From positions 45,839,134 through 45,903,133 of the forward strand of contig CAMGYJ010000010.1 in NCBI GenBank assembly GCA_946122785.1: 64,000 nucleotides of DNA, read 5' to 3'. A program made the translations under genes and the position numbers. The notes under the pieces were generated by a model, which was not told the origin of the DNA, made no database searches, and saw only the letters and a list, made by a program, of their open reading frames with translations. Below are positions 46,170 to 59,279 of this stretch, one piece after another; position 1 is the first letter of the stretch; each line of letters opens with the position of its first letter. Source of the stretch: Linum tenue (lineage: Eukaryota; Streptophyta; Magnoliopsida; Malpighiales; Linaceae).

Positions 46170-47180
46170 TCAGATCGCTGCCCAATCGATTTCCACAGAA
46201 GGGAACTTCTCCAAACCGAAATTCTCCGCCATTCCCCAGCTGGAATCCGTCTCCGAGAAGTCCAAAAACGACATCTCCGATTCAGGGGAAGAGGAGGAAG
46301 AGGAAGATCCGGTCAAGGACTCTTCCACCTTCGAAGAGGACTCCTCGCTCACCGACTCCGACGATTCCTCGACTTTCATCAACGAAACCGCGGCGGGTTT
46401 CGCCTTCTTACCTCTCTTGGAACCCGGCTCCCCTGTTTTCCCCTGTTTCAAATCCTGGCAAATCGCCTGGAGCTTGGCCTCAACAGAGGAATGGAGGGGC
46501 TTGTATTCGCCGAATTCGCCGGAGACGTGAGCTCCCTGGTGGCGGAGGTTGGGGAAATTGAGCCGGGCGAAGTCGCCTCTCAGCTTGTAAGCTGCCTTGT
46601 CGTAAGCCAGAGCAGCTTCTTCGGCGGTGTCGAAGGTGCCCAACCAGAGCCTGGTTCGGTTCTTGGGCAGCCTGATTTCGGCAACCCATTTCCCCCAGTG
46701 GCGCTGCCTCACTCCCCTGTAGAGCTTCACCGGCTTCGATGAAGCCACCGCCGCGGCCGCGGCGGATTGCTTCATCGGGACCGGCTTCGGGGCGAGAAAG
46801 CTGCTGAACCTCTGGGTTTGCAGAGTGGCGGCGAGATTCGCCTGCTGGAGCTGGAACTGAGCTTGGATCTGGAGCATTTGGGACTGGGTAATCTGGTTTA
46901 GACCTAGGGAAGAGGAAGGATAGGAGATCTGGGGGTTGTAGGTCGAGTACCCATGTGAAAACAATTGGGCAGAGCTCGATTGAGATTCAGGGGAATAAAA
47001 ATTAGGGTAAAAAGAAGAAGGAGAAGAAGAAGGGGAAAGAGAAGGAGATGGAGATGGAGAAGCACTTTTCATAAAAGGTTCAAGTGCTCTCATCAGCTCT
47101 CCACTACAAGGATCTGAGAAATCAGATGAAGAAGAAGCTATGCAGGTGCTGCTATTGTACATATCTATAGCTGCCGCCAT
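46170..47180 (-). CDS. AP2/ERF transcription factor, RAP2.4-like (DREB A-6 type, 336 aa)
   Basis: Nuclear DNA-binding regulator. A single AP2 domain spans about 154-211 ([57 protein letters not shown]). The domain and the N-terminal MAAAIDMY / [14 protein letters not shown] block are typical of the RAP2.4 clade, whose members bind DRE/GCC-type sites and act in drought, salt, light and ethylene responses. The N-terminus is Ser/Pro-rich, 94-125 is Gln-rich, and 255-300 has a KRGKKAK basic patch and a Ser/Glu-rich stretch. The acidic C-terminus ([25 protein letters not shown]) is a likely activation region. The coding region is uninterrupted; the ATG lies just after a 5' UTR acceptor. The exact orthologue is not determined. 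Confidence 0.93.
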   Translation of the reverse strand: MAAAIDMYNSSTCIASSSSDFSDPCSGELMRALEPFMKSASPSPSPSLSPSSSPSSFYPNFYSPESQSSSAQLFSHGYSTYNPQISYPSSSLGLNQITQSQMLQIQAQFQLQQANLAATLQTQRFSSFLAPKPVPMKQSAAAAAVASSKPVKLYRGVRQRHWGKWVAEIRLPKNRTRLWLGTFDTAEEAALAYDKAAYKLRGDFARLNFPNLRHQGAHVSGEFGEYKPLHSSVEAKLQAICQDLKQGKTGEPGSKRGKKAKPAAVSLMKVEESSESVSEESSSKVEESLTGSSSSSSSPESEMSFLDFSETDSSWGMAENFGLEKFPSVEIDWAAI

Positions 47181-47182
47181 GC

Positions 47183-47399
47183 CTGTTTGTAGATTAAAAA
47201 AAAAACAGAGGTGAAATGGAAAACAGGGGAAGTGATGAAAAAACTAGAAAAGATTAAACCTAACTACAGAGGGAACCAAAAATCGACCCTCTTAAGCTGA
47301 AGGAAAACTAGAAATCAAAGTAAAAAAGAAAACTTGATACTGGATCTCAATTCTGTTAGATCACCTGGCAATCAAAAGTTAAAAAGCTTTGAGAAAAAC
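47183..47399 (-). other. Putative 5' UTR intron of the ERF gene
   Basis: The acceptor ACAAACAG|GCATGG ends at 47183, two bases before the ATG. Possible donors are AAAAG|GTTTTT at 47399 and GCCAG|GTGATC at 47364. Inferred from splice-like signals only. Confidence 0.45.
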
Positions 47400-47620
47400 C
47401 TTTTATTGACGATTTGAGAGACAGACGATCTGACAGAAAGGGATACAGAGAAGCGGGGAATTGCGGAAGGGGGAGAAAAGGGATGAACTTTGAAGGAAAA
47501 TGGATTGTTTGGTCGCTGAGAAAATAGGGAGAAGAAGGAGGGGAAAGGGGGAGAGTGTTTTTGCCTCACTTGGTTTTTCGGTGTTTGCTCTCTGAGTTCT
47601 CCAAGCTGCTTCGGCGCTCC

Positions 47621-47627
47621 TTTTATA
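47621..47627 (-). promoter_or_regulatory. TATA box of the ERF gene
   Basis: TATAAAA on the minus strand followed by GGAGCGCC, about 440 bases before the ATG, with a C/T-rich leader in between. Confidence 0.65.
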
Positions 47628-50290
47628 TTAGCAGGCAGCCATGGGAAGGGTTTGAAGGTAATTAACCTAACCCTCTCTGGTTTTCAACTTGCCAAAAAAT
47701 GACTGATAAGCCCTCAACCTTTTCATTTTATGTCATGTTGATCACCAAACTTCCTCATAAATGACTCCGTTTGGATCTTAATCTCAACATTCGTGAGTCG
47801 TGACAATTAATAATGATCTTTTTTCATAAAAAAACTTCTTTTTATTTACTGTATGTGAATTATTTTAATATTTAAAATGATATGATGTAACGTCATTGAA
47901 ACTCATCAAACATAATTAAGAGTCAACAACTCAATCAAATTAACATGAAGATAAATATTATTGTGTTTATATTCATATTAAGAGTTGGTTAACGTCACGA
48001 CTGTATATATTAAGGTCATTAGCAGAGAATTTGTTGTGTACAAATTTTACGAAGATAAATGAGATATGTGTCTTGTGTCGCGCTTTAATCTCAACAATTA
48101 TAGTTGATTGCACCATGTTAATCGTGTTCTTCTTTACTCTTTATGCTTCATTATCATCAATTCACATAGATAGCCTGATTATCGATCTACATCATCCAAA
48201 ATTAACGGGTCAATTGAAATTTTATAGGCAGCCCCAAGGACATGAGGGTGTCTTAAACATGATCTTTGTGGTTGAATATAGGTTGAGCTTCTTAAGCTAA
48301 CCATTTCTATCAGTCAAATACTGCTTTATAGATCCACTAATTACTATGTTAGTGATTAGTGAATGAACTTCGTTGACCGTAAATACAATTTGGGGGCTTA
48401 TGTGACCTAAGAGAAACTGTTCGAGGACCAAGTTCGCCTATTGGTCTCTCACTTTTCAGTTTTCAGTTTTCACTCACTGAATTGACTAGAAACGCGTTTT
48501 CTCGGAAAGACATTTATTTCCCGGGAAAATTTACTTCGGGAAAATTCAGTTTCCGACTTTTCGTGTAATAAATGAACATTATTACTGTTACTGTTTTCTT
48601 CTTCTTCTTCTACCGGTCAACTTCAGGGATGCCTTTAAATTTGAGTTCGATCTACCAACAGGATTGCGCCACGTATCCCGGTCACCGGCAGGTGCCGGTG
48701 ACTTTCAACTAGATGAGTACACGTGGTGGTTTTCAATTCGATGTAGAAATGTTTGACTAGGTTAATGGGATGTCAGTTATCAGGTTTTGGGGAATTTAAA
48801 TAGTGCGGTGGGTGGGGGGTGTTTTGTCGTTTTCCCGGTTGCGGCACCATCTTCTTCTGCCACGTTTTACGTTGGAATTTTCAAGTCACACAGCCGAAAA
48901 ATAAATAGGAAATCGTGTTTTTCTAATAATTAAGAGGTAGAAAACTGTAGATAGCTTGATTACCCTTTGATATATTAACTTCGATAGTTTGATTTATTTG
49001 TCGATAGAATTTTTGTTTTTATGAAATTATATTAGTACATAACAAGTTATTTGTTTAATTAAGCATATGTGGATTTTTGTTATCCTTTTATAGAGGACCG
49101 ACACTCTAAGTATCGATTCAGGTCTCGGATCGTCACCTCAGTTAGCGAGCTGTCTCGGTATATCTCGTTGGTAGCAAGGCAATACGCTTCTTCTTGTTGC
49201 ACACACGAATGTGATGTCCATAAATTTTTATCAAGGCACTCCATCATCATAAGATCACTTGATCCTGCTATCTCTCAACGAAAGATCCGACTGGGTATTT
49301 CGTCAATCAATACACACTAAAAACTCTAGTGTTCTTTATGTTTCGTTCAATGTGTTTATAAACCTGATAACATTTACATATCCGTCGTTTTATATATGGT
49401 CACCGTGATATACGAAAGGCATATCATGATGATCTTTAGATCAGGATTAACTCAAAGAAAGAAAAGGGCACATAACTACAAAAGGTAGTAGTTAGAATCA
49501 TAAAATTATAAGTTAGTAACACCATTGAAGGGGAGTAATAAAGCCACCACAAATTTAGTTAGATTATGCATATTGTCCCTATCCAAAACCCCAAACACAA
49601 TACAAAAGTGAACGATAATGATATCAATGCGCACTAATAATCGAGGATTAGCAACGTTGATAATCACAAATCGTCATTTATTTAGTAATGAAAATCGTGG
49701 TTTGGTATCGATAGTGACAAATGCACTCAAGTACTTAAATGCAGCGGATAGAAAATTTTAGATTGCGGTTTGGGTTTTGGCTTACCGTTTGGAGCTTTTA
49801 TCACTTCAAACTTTTATTTGATTAAACTACACCAATGTAACGTCTGCCTTTTATTTTATATCTTTAATCTCCAACGTCTGGCTCACATTTCCTTCCTCTT
49901 CCTTTTATTCAAAAAATAGGGCATGGAAGATGGGCCAACATTTAAAGATGGTAAAACCATGTTGTTTCGGATAAATCAATGTTAGTGTATTTTGATTTAA
50001 TCGTGATTTAATAAATTAACATTTGTAATTGTACAATCCTATATTGTCTTGTGCTCCAATAAACTCCTTTTTTTGCGGACTACCGGTATGGTACAGTTTA
50101 GTAAACATCTTTCCTTTTTTTGCGAAATCACCCCTAATTGTATTTGAAATTAGGCGAAATTCAGCTGTGTAGCTCATTGATATATTTGGCGGCAGTTTTT
50201 TTCCCTCCTTTTTTTTTCTTTTTCATTTTGTTAAGAATCTATGTTTATAGTTTATACCCCTTTTACTTTTCATCGTGATTCTTTTTGTAC
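47628..50290. other. Intergenic upstream of the ERF gene
   Basis: No supported gene. ACACGTGG (48719-48726), a G-box/ABRE-like core, lies about 1.1 kb upstream of the ERF start. Close by, GTCACCGGC (48681-48689) and GCCGGTGAC (48694-48702) form a perfect 9-bp inverted repeat with a 4-base loop. The rest is AT-rich; GGACTACCGGTATGG near 50079 is a dispersed repeat motif. Confidence 0.4.
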
Positions 50291-51640
50291 TCAATTAGCT
50301 TGAGGGCCCGAACGAATAATAATGAAAAAGTTTGAAAGGCTGGTTTTGGGGAAGCCGAAAAGCCAAGTTTTGCGAGAGCCAGCCGGCAGCCGGAGTTTGG
50401 GGCATCGGAAAACAAGGGACCCGCCGACGAAGGGCCGAACGTGACGGCAGGACCAGGGAACAGTCCATGAGGTTGAGCATATGTGAATACGACTCAACTT
50501 ACTGAAGAAGACGACCTCTGCGAGTGGGGCAAGTTTTCTTCCTTCCTCGATCGCCAATTGCGGCGCCCACCATCGTCTTCCTTCCTTTCCCAAATCCCTT
50601 CGTCACAAAAATTTGATAAATCGTATCGGAAGTTGTACCGAAAAAACTTGTCGCGTGTAAGAAATCACATGAAAAAAAGCCAGCCAAATGCCAGAAATGA
50701 CAAAATAAGAAGCTTACAAAGAATGGACACTTAAAGGAATAACAAACTAAAGCTAGCTAGTATCGTATTATCATCATCATAAGCATTCATGATTAGCATA
50801 AAGAACCAACCAACCAAACCTAACCAATATACCACCGATAATTAACCAATACACGCTTTGGTATGCGTATTGTGGTTTGCTGTTACTTCTCTACAGGAAT
50901 AGCAACGTGTCAGGTCGTGCCGGCGGGTAATTCGATATCAATATCCATCTTATAGCAGGTCGGTTTGAGGTCGGTAATTTATCATTCGGGTAGATTGAAC
51001 TATATTAGTATGCAATTAAAAAAAAAACGTTGGAAATTAATCTATTTTAATTAAAAAACTTAAGGAACAAAGTATTTATTATGTAATTAACTATTCAAGA
51101 ATGTTGAGGTTCTCACTTATATACAACTTTATTATAGCTGAAATAATATGAGGTAATAAAGATAAAAATTCTAACTGATTTGAGTAAAACACTATATAAT
51201 ACATGCACAAACAGATCATGACGGATTATGTCTAGGAGAGTACTCATGTCCGTTCCGTCTAACCTACTGAACGTGTAACACATCAAACGAATCAGATAAA
51301 AACAAGTCATATCGAGAAATTATGAACACTACTATACGTGGAATGTGCTAGCTAGCTAGCTAGCGAGTAAACGGACCGAGTGATTGGTAGGGTTGTGGAA
51401 AAGGTGCGATGGTGGGAAGAAGGAAGAAAAAGGTTTTGCGTAAGAAGAAAGCCAAGGATATATCTTTCCGATGGTGATAAGAATCACTCCGGCGGCCCCC
51501 ACAGATTTCATCACCGGCGCGGCGGGGGGCCTACCTTGACGGCGTACCGCGTCGATTCCGACGTGGAATTTTACTTCCAGCTCATCTCATCAAGTCATCG
51601 TTCAAACCGCGTACTGAACTAGCTTAGTTGCCGTTTCCCA
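50291..51640. other. Two GC-richer islands without an identified gene
   Basis: 50300-50620 and 51390-51620 are clearly more GC-rich than their surroundings and have open frames of 60-100 codons on both strands. On the minus strand an ATG at about 50573 gives MVGAAIGDRGRKKTCPTRRG before a GTAAGT donor-like site at the end of that stretch, so it could be a first exon or a captured piece. No family is recognisable. GCTAGCTA repeats four times near 51349-51364. Confidence 0.3.
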
Positions 51641-53330
51641 CGTTTCCTTAAATCGGATAATATGCACCACTCAGTCTCTACACTATAATTCTTTCTAGCT
51701 TAGGGTTTTGGGATGTTAGTGTCATCCCCATGTATAGGCAGGTTAATTTCTAACTAATCACCTAGCATAATGTTGCGTTGCAATCGATAAAACAAGAAGA
51801 AGAAAATTGACATGATGAATTGCATACACGCACGGTGTTAATGAGAGTATTTTGATTAGGGCCAGAGCGGTCTGGAAGTATCAAAACGAGAGCAGATTGT
51901 TTTGCCCATTTTGTTGCGATCTAAATTTAAGGGATCAATATTCTATATATAATTCCACATCTTCTATGATACGTGAAAATTAAAGAAAGGTGTTCTCGGG
52001 TTTATGGTGATCGACGAGTTTGCACTCCTCTCTAGTTGGTAGCTCGATCGTATCAAAGTCTGGGATTACTTGTATAGCTTCCAAGAATCTAGAGTTATTC
52101 TTTGTCATATTGGGTATTGCAGATGTTTTCGATTTGCGGATTATTCTTTGTCATATTGAATGGTTTGGAATCAATATTTAGAGCGAGTAAAGATTTCACG
52201 ATATAGTAACTTTTCTTGATCGAATCTCGATCATAAAAGAGTAATGAGGATAATATCTCATCTCGTATGATATTTCCCAACATTTTGAACAACATGATTA
52301 TTTACATATTATTGACTCATGTACTACACATAGCTGTGCCTCTAAATCCGAATGAAATCGGTGCGTTCTTCCACGCGAAACACAATTCAAGTTACATGTA
52401 TTTATTTTATGGTGACACTAGTACTGTATGAGCACTGTTGATGCAATCATCGAAGAAGAGATTTAATCGGTGCATGAACATGTCACAAACGGCCAAGAGA
52501 AGAACTAGCCAAAGGAAAGTAGCAGCAGGATTAGAGCGCCCATAAGGTTAGAGTAAATTAACCCATCACCTTCTTCGATCTAATACTCTTGATCAACGTG
52601 AGAAAGGAATCATTTTCCCCCTCACATTTCTAGCAATCATTTCAAGGTGAATGAACCCCGGGGTGGGAAAAACAAGTACTTACCTGGTGTCGGCTGTTTC
52701 TGTATACCTCTATTCTTTCTTGAACCACTGGTAGTATTAGTCGGGTTGAATCGATATGGTTTTACAACTCTCGAAAACAATAAGAAAGTTCGATTTGCAT
52801 TATGAAACGAATACACATTTGTCGAACCATGTTAATCTTTGTGTTCTTTCTGTGCTCGGTTATAATCAATTATACTCGTACACGCTCGTTAGATAAACCA
52901 CATTTCCAACGCGCAGGAGCTACTAGCAAGAAAATTAGTCACAAAAAGTTGCCCTTGCAAACATGTTTGGAGATGTAACTTCTCGTTGTACTTCGAGGAG
53001 CGCTGTCGGGACATTGGCAAACATGACCAGTGTAAAACGTCGTATGAAGATTGTCGATGTTTGTAATAGCAATAATATCTAGTTGAGCGTGAATGTAAGA
53101 AATTTATCTACATGTCGAACTTTCGCGAAACTGTCCTGATTCCCAAGACCGTCTAAGATCACCCACCAACAAAAAAAAAACTCTCTCATCTGTCTGGCTC
53201 GAGTGATTATGTCGCCGCTTAAGTTGACGACTAAGGCCCTTGTGCAGCAGTCCCGAGCTCATACGTAGTCTACCAATAACAACTCAACCATTCGTGTTAA
53301 CATTAAGCCATATCTATCTAAGATGACTAG
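51641..53330. other. Intergenic, no supported gene
   Basis: AT-rich, without recognisable genes or bounded elements. A duplicated TTATTCTTTGTCATATTG occurs near 52095 and 52141. Confidence 0.4.
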
Positions 53331-53460
53331 TGTCAAGAACCAGTAGATCTCAATAACTTTGAGTTGTTGCCCTTGTTGTTTATTAGCACGACTCCTTAAA
53401 CCGAAGCCAACTCATATGAATTTAAAGTTTGTACAAATCTGAATACCGTGTGTTTCGACC
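53331..53460 (-). mobile_element. TRIM LTR relic
   Basis: GTGTCAAGAACCAGTAGATCTC then CAATAACTTTGAGTTGTTG match the LTR of the TRIM family (compare 63290-63327). CCGAAGCCAACTCATATG and AAAGTTTGTACA match the TRIM interior near 63164-63200. No second LTR is visible. Confidence 0.5.
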
Positions 53461-54503
53461 ATCATCAGGAGACATGCAGGAGACATAAATTCAGGAAAAC
53501 AAAGAGACATGGGAGAAGATGGAGAAGGGGAGAGAGGAACCATGTGAGGACTGAGGAGGGTTTCGTTCTTCATGTGACTCTTCAATTGTAAAGTAGAGTC
53601 CAAATTAAGCTCAACTACTCTGCTCCCAAAAAAAAAAGTCTCTGCCTTTCCCACGATGGCATGCTTCACCATCACATGCAACGGCTGAGCTCTCCCCCAT
53701 TCCCCAACCCAACCACTTCTTTCAAAGCAGCAGCTGAGCGTAGATTGCGTTACAAATGACTTTGTATTTTAGTGGTGCAACGTTCTCTATCGCTTTCTTT
53801 CATGGTCTCGTAACTGTCGCCGCCATATGCTTTGTATCTTCATTGCTTTTGACGCGCAAAACTGAGGAAATGAGAACGGGGTGCTTACGGTGAAGTAGGC
53901 ATTATTGGGAAGAATAGTTCATCTGGGTTGCGGGTTTGAGCATGGATTGTTGTTGATTAATGTTTGGGTTCATTCACGAGGAGATTCAAATCATATGTTT
54001 CGATTAGGACTGGAAATCTAAAATCAAACCGCTTTTGAGAAATCATGATTTAGAATATATATATATATATATACACCATGGTTTGGTTCAGATCGTGTGA
54101 GACCAGAACAACGGTCTGGTTTTGGTTGGTGGTATTTTCTTTAATTTGTGATTTTAAGTGGTTTGAACCGTGATAAACCGCAAATAAACCATGACAGAAT
54201 ATCGTTACCCACTATCCACTAAAACCAAACAAAAAAATTAACACAAAATCTCCGTTATTTCTGTATTTTGAAGAACAGGCCGCGAGACTGATCAATCAGA
54301 CTATGTCGCGAGAAAGCAACAACCTGATCATCATCATCCTGTTATAGATTTCCCCTACAGCAGGCACACAATAAATTTACTGGTTTTTGATTCGGCGAAA
54401 AATCAACAGACTTCTCTCAAGCAATCTCTTCTGTGTTATTTCCTAATGAAAGAACCACGCAAAGACAGTTTCAAGATGAGAAAATCATCTCCTCCCATCA
54501 TTG
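53461..54503. other. Intergenic, with a TA microsatellite
   Basis: No supported gene. A TA repeat lies near 54056-54072. TTAGGACTGGAAATC near 54004, followed by CAAACCGC and GGTTTGAACCG motifs to about 54190, looks like a decayed hAT-like element. Confidence 0.4.
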
Positions 54504-54511
54504 TCTGGACC

Positions 54512-54866
54512 AAGGTTGTTAAACCCCGATTGGACCCGGTCCGATCTAAATCGGGTTTCAAAACGGCCTCCATTAATTAAGCCCCCGGTCTGACCCCTAA
54601 AGAGGGAGAAGAAGAGGAACGAAGAAAGGGAGATGGTGGGTGGGTCATGGAGGTTAGATAAATTTATTTGTGGATAATAAGTTTTTAATAGATACATGTA
54701 AGATATATTTTATTTTAGTCATTAAATCTTTAATCACCCCCTTATTTTTATATATATTTAGAAAATGACTAAAACGGCTCTAACTGGCCGGACCTCAATC
54801 AGACCATTAAACTTCAAACCCCTTGCTTGACCGGGTCAATAACTTAAATCGATTTGACAACCTTAA
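54512..54866. mobile_element. hAT-like MITE (355 bp)
   Basis: The left end AAGGTTGTTAAACCCCGATT and the right end, read inward, TTAAGGTTGTCAAATCGATT. The flanks TCTGGACC (54504-54511) and TCTGGACT (54867-54874) match at 7 of 8. The terminus is like that of 6960-7363. Inner sequences repeat CCGGTCC/GACCGGG. No transposase. Confidence 0.65.
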
Positions 54867-54874
54867 TCTGGACT

Positions 54875-56255
54875 GTTGGATTGATAGTATAGAATTACAT
54901 GACAAAACAAACTTTCTACTGCTTTTACACCAAATTCTTCATTGTTTCTCTTAATGTATGTTCTGTGGTTAAATAGTATATAAGTTATCCCAATTCCAAT
55001 CAACTTCCACAATTGTTCATTTGAGGTTCCCATCCAGGGTGTCGAGCCGATTAAAGGACGCCCCTAAGCAAGGGCTATTAATATTCTTTCCTTCTTCGTC
55101 TGACCCTCAACCCTCTACGATGTTCGTTGCTTCACGAAAGTGTCGCAAACTAATGCACTAGAAGCATAGATCAATTGACTTTATCATATGTTATCCATTA
55201 TAATAATCGGGTGCGATTAGGAGTTGACTTTCTCAATCAGAATGCAGCGTGAATTCGTGCATAGTGATCCATACCAAAAGTCAAACCGCAGAGCAATTAG
55301 ACCGAGTTTGGGGTAGTTTGGAGTACAAACGAAAAAGGAAAAATAACATCAAACTAGAAACATTTAGATTGATATTACCACATCATTAGATGAATCACTT
55401 ATTCACCAACGAAGGTCGCCAATTTTTATAAGGAAGAAGCAATTCCTACGTATGGTTGAAATCGCAAGCTTTATTTACTTTCCCCTTACGTAAAGCAAGT
55501 CGATGCATATATATGTCCCATATTAATAAGGAAGTTACTCCTTTCAGTAGGGCGCCCTCCAACTTGGAAGACTAAAATGGGCTCAAGGGTTGCTATAACA
55601 AGTTGATATGAGAGTCCCAACTCCTACGTTTGAGGCCACTTTAAACACATACCTGGTTTACACGTCAGTTAAATAAGTAGGAAAAGAAACACCAAAAAAA
55701 AAAAAAAATAGTTCAATGCATTAGGCAGAGGGTTTGGTGCATGTGAAATTACTATAACGCTAAGAATATGTTTGTTTTGATCTATCGAATAGTTAGAAGA
55801 CGTTCACAAATAGATTATGTAACATTCATTTTACACACAATCTCAACGGAAATTTAATTCATGAGTTTGAAGTTTACATGAGCACGTGAAAACTTACATT
55901 GATTGTTAATATAAGATTAGTCAATATTCGAATACAAAACCTCTCAATAATAATTAAAACCTTTCATCTCAAATCGTAGAACTAAGTCATTCAAATAATT
56001 GGTAAAAGAGGTTAAAGTTTAGTTACAAGAAAGATCTACTAAACCCAATAAACCCCTAATCTAACAAGTTTAAAGACTTTTGAATATTAGATAGATTACC
56101 CAAACCCCTCCTTCAAGGAGACGTCAGTTCAGATTCCTACCCTTCAGCTATAAGAGAAAAAAATTCACCTAATTTATTGGAAGCTTTGACTTCAATTACG
56201 AGTTTGGAAGGGCAGCAAATTAGAAGAAGCTTCCTCCCTCCATTTGACTTCTACA
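54875..56255. other. Intergenic, no supported gene
   Basis: AT-rich with poly(A) near 55693. No recognisable gene, RNA gene or bounded element. Confidence 0.4.
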
Positions 56256-56408
56256 ATGGAGGCTTTGTTTATATTATTATCAATCATCTTACTGCTATTT
56301 TACTGGACGAATGACCAACTCGAAACTTGGTTTCTGTACAAATACGAATTAGACGTTTCTTCACAATTAAAAGTAAGTATTTATCGAATGACGTCTACAT
56401 ATATGTAA
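56256..56408 (+). other. Small ORF with an N-terminal membrane anchor
   Basis: An ATG-initiated frame of about 50 codons starts MEALFILLSIILLLFYW and continues WTNDQLETWFLYKYELD, then meets AAAA|GTAAGT, a good donor-like site near 56373. The hydrophobic start resembles the membrane anchor of endoplasmic-reticulum enzymes such as P450s, but nothing downstream supports such a gene. It could be a short peptide gene, a first exon or chance. Confidence 0.2.
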
Positions 56409-59279
56409 CTTGGATGTATATATATATGGTGGAACAACTTGGTGGATCAATGAAAGCACAATTTTTTTTTTTTTGTCGATTCACCTTCTTGAGACCCATC
56501 TTCCAAATTCAATTTGAGACCATACAAAATATATATTCTCAGTTTTTCTTGTTCTATCAGTGCTTCTTCCCCTTTGAGATTGACCATAAATTTCTGGCCA
56601 CGAACAGAAATAGGATAAGAAAGAAGAGGTCAAGCAGCAGAACCTAATTTTTCTGTATAATTTATCAGCGGCGTGGGGATGGACGAAAACCAGATAATGA
56701 GTGGAATTTATTTATAAAAATAAAAGAACCACAAACTCAAAAAAAAAAAAAAAAGGTTATATATGGAGTTGACCTTATTCACAAATGTCAATTCTGAATT
56801 CGGATAACAAATATAAAAAAAAGGAAATTGTTGCTGGTGAGGGAGAGACGTGGCACACCCTAATGCCACTTCCTCCCTAATAATAAGTGATCAATTATCA
56901 GCTTCTTTGCTTTGCTTTGTTTAGTTGGTCAATATTCATCTTTGTTTTGCCCCACAAAAACAAATATTCGTATTAGGTCTCATCATCAATGGGGCTTTCT
57001 CATAATAACTAAACAATCATATACATTCCATCACAACTATGAATATAATGAAAATTTAATTACATGAATCAAAATAATACAATTCCATATACTTAACGGT
57101 AAGAAAGAACTCTGAAAATATGTAGCTAAAGCACAAACGATACTCTTTAGGATAAAGAGTTGAAACATGCATGTTGTCAAACTCTTATCGCTAAGCTCGA
57201 CAAGAAGGGGCCATTATGCTCCAAATTGGCTGACTTTATCAGAAAATCAAAGAACATGCGAACTGAATTCGGAGATGTAAAAAGATAGACATTTTACTAG
57301 TAGAAGCTGAAATGAACCCCGTATTATGATACACACTCTGCATATTTGATTTCTAAGAACTATGAATAAATAGACTTCTCGTTTTCCTTATCCGTTAATT
57401 GCAAATTTTACTAAACGAAACAATGATAACACACCTATAAAATGGATAAAAAAAAAATAGTAGCATCCACTTTCCAATTCATCATACCAAACTCACCTAA
57501 GATAACTTAATTTTTTTGTAAGATAAGTATGGCAGCTTATGCTGTCACCAGCCTATTTAGTTACAAAAGAGCAGCTAGCACTTAAACCAATAGATTAGTG
57601 GCAGTCATGAGAGCACCACCACAACCACTCCCATGGAGATTGGGACATTGTTTTTGGGGAGGATGATGATTGATGAGGTTGGCTGTTGCACTGCCATTAT
57701 TGCTGGGGGAGTTTTAAGGTAGTGTCAACTGAGTGGTCTATCATCATTATCTGAAATTATTATATGCAAAAGTCAAATTGCTCAAAGTTTAACCTACCTA
57801 ATTTTAGGGAGATTTTACATCATTTCAAGCACACTCCGAAAAATACAATTCAAGAGAGTATTACAGATAAATTTTGCAACTTTCTCTTCGGATGATCCAA
57901 TCGACTACACATTTAGTGGTAATTTATCTCAATGTCATTTGTTGACCGCTCGATTATGACCAAGAGCAAGGTTCAAGAACGTGCTAGGCCTAAGGCAGCA
58001 GCAGTTTTGGGTCTTACCTAGCGCCTAGTCCCACTTAGACGACATGATGGATAAAATAACAATCTAAAATACTTCCCCACTTCAATTCGCTTGATTAATA
58101 GCTTACTTACCCGTTAACAACAATAAAAATAGATCACAAGTTTATATATGAAATTCATAGCTCAATAGCTCACAAAATTTTGATCTATTGAAAGGATTGA
58201 GATAGAAGATTGAGTTTGTAGATGGTTAATTTCCTCTAATATTGAATGCATAGCTCTATTTAATTATGCATAGACAGCATCTAGGTGTCGCCTTACGTTG
58301 TTGTTGCATTCTGATTCTAGATATCTAACTTCCTACAGAATCGCTAGACAATGCATTTTGACGTTGCCTAGCGTCAAAGTGTGCCTAACCATAAATTTTT
58401 AAGAGTGACTTTTTAAACAATCATAGAGAGGATTAATAAAGATTACCACCTATTAGGCTCTAGCTTTGTTGGAAAAAGAAATTCCTATAGTGTGTTTGCT
58501 TCCCTGCTCTGCCACCAAATTAAAACATGCACAACTGCACAAGCAATCAGATTATAACCACCACCATCTAAACAAGTTTACTTCCTTCCATAAGTAATTA
58601 CTATTTCCCTCCTTCCAGCTTCATTTCACACCAATCCACCTGAAAATCAATGTCATTACCTACATCTTGACAGACACATATGCTTATTCAATTCAAGAAT
58701 TTCGATCTTTCAAGGCCAGACAGCATGTTTGGTGACACAAACAACCTGTTACTTGGTCGGCCTTCCAACCTTAAACCCTCCAAAGACAGAAGGCAAAGAA
58801 ACCTGAACAAGTCAACTCCCCTACAAGGCATGAGAACATTGCAGAAGTTTTCTAACATCTGGTTCAACAAATTGACAGCAAACTGTTCATAACTTTGAGG
58901 TATGCAGAACATCTAGTTGTTGAACAACAATTCCAAATACTAGAGCGTTCTAGAGGTGATCCATCTAATTAGAAAGGGGGAAACCAATAAGGTTGAGAAG
59001 GAAACATGACAGATTCAAAGAGCTAGAGAAAATTGAAAAGGGCAGAGATTTTAATTCCAGAACCTGCATTTCAATATCTCACTCATTATGATCGTAACCA
59101 TGAAACGAAATGGGACAATTTCTGTGTGTACAGAGTACAGCCACTAGTGGTCTAAGAGGCACGCCTCAAATGAGTTTGTGATACCACACGGGATAAGCAA
59201 ATACAAACAACAGAAACTACAAAGGATTTCAAGTAAAACGCTTTTCTTACATTCGCCAAAGTTACAGTAGAGTAAGCAG
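56409..59279. other. Intergenic, no firm gene
   Basis: 57960-58440 carries GCCTAGCGCCTAG-like motifs and AAGGTTCAAGAACG / ATTGTTTAAAAAGT ends, probably an old MITE with unclear borders. On the minus strand at about 57570-57695, an acceptor-like CTCCCCCAG is followed by a 39-codon frame (NNGSATANLINHHPPQKQ to NLLV, stop), possibly a terminal exon. 58680-58910 is open on both strands without a recognisable product. The last 60 bases are 3' UTR of the next gene. Confidence 0.35.
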
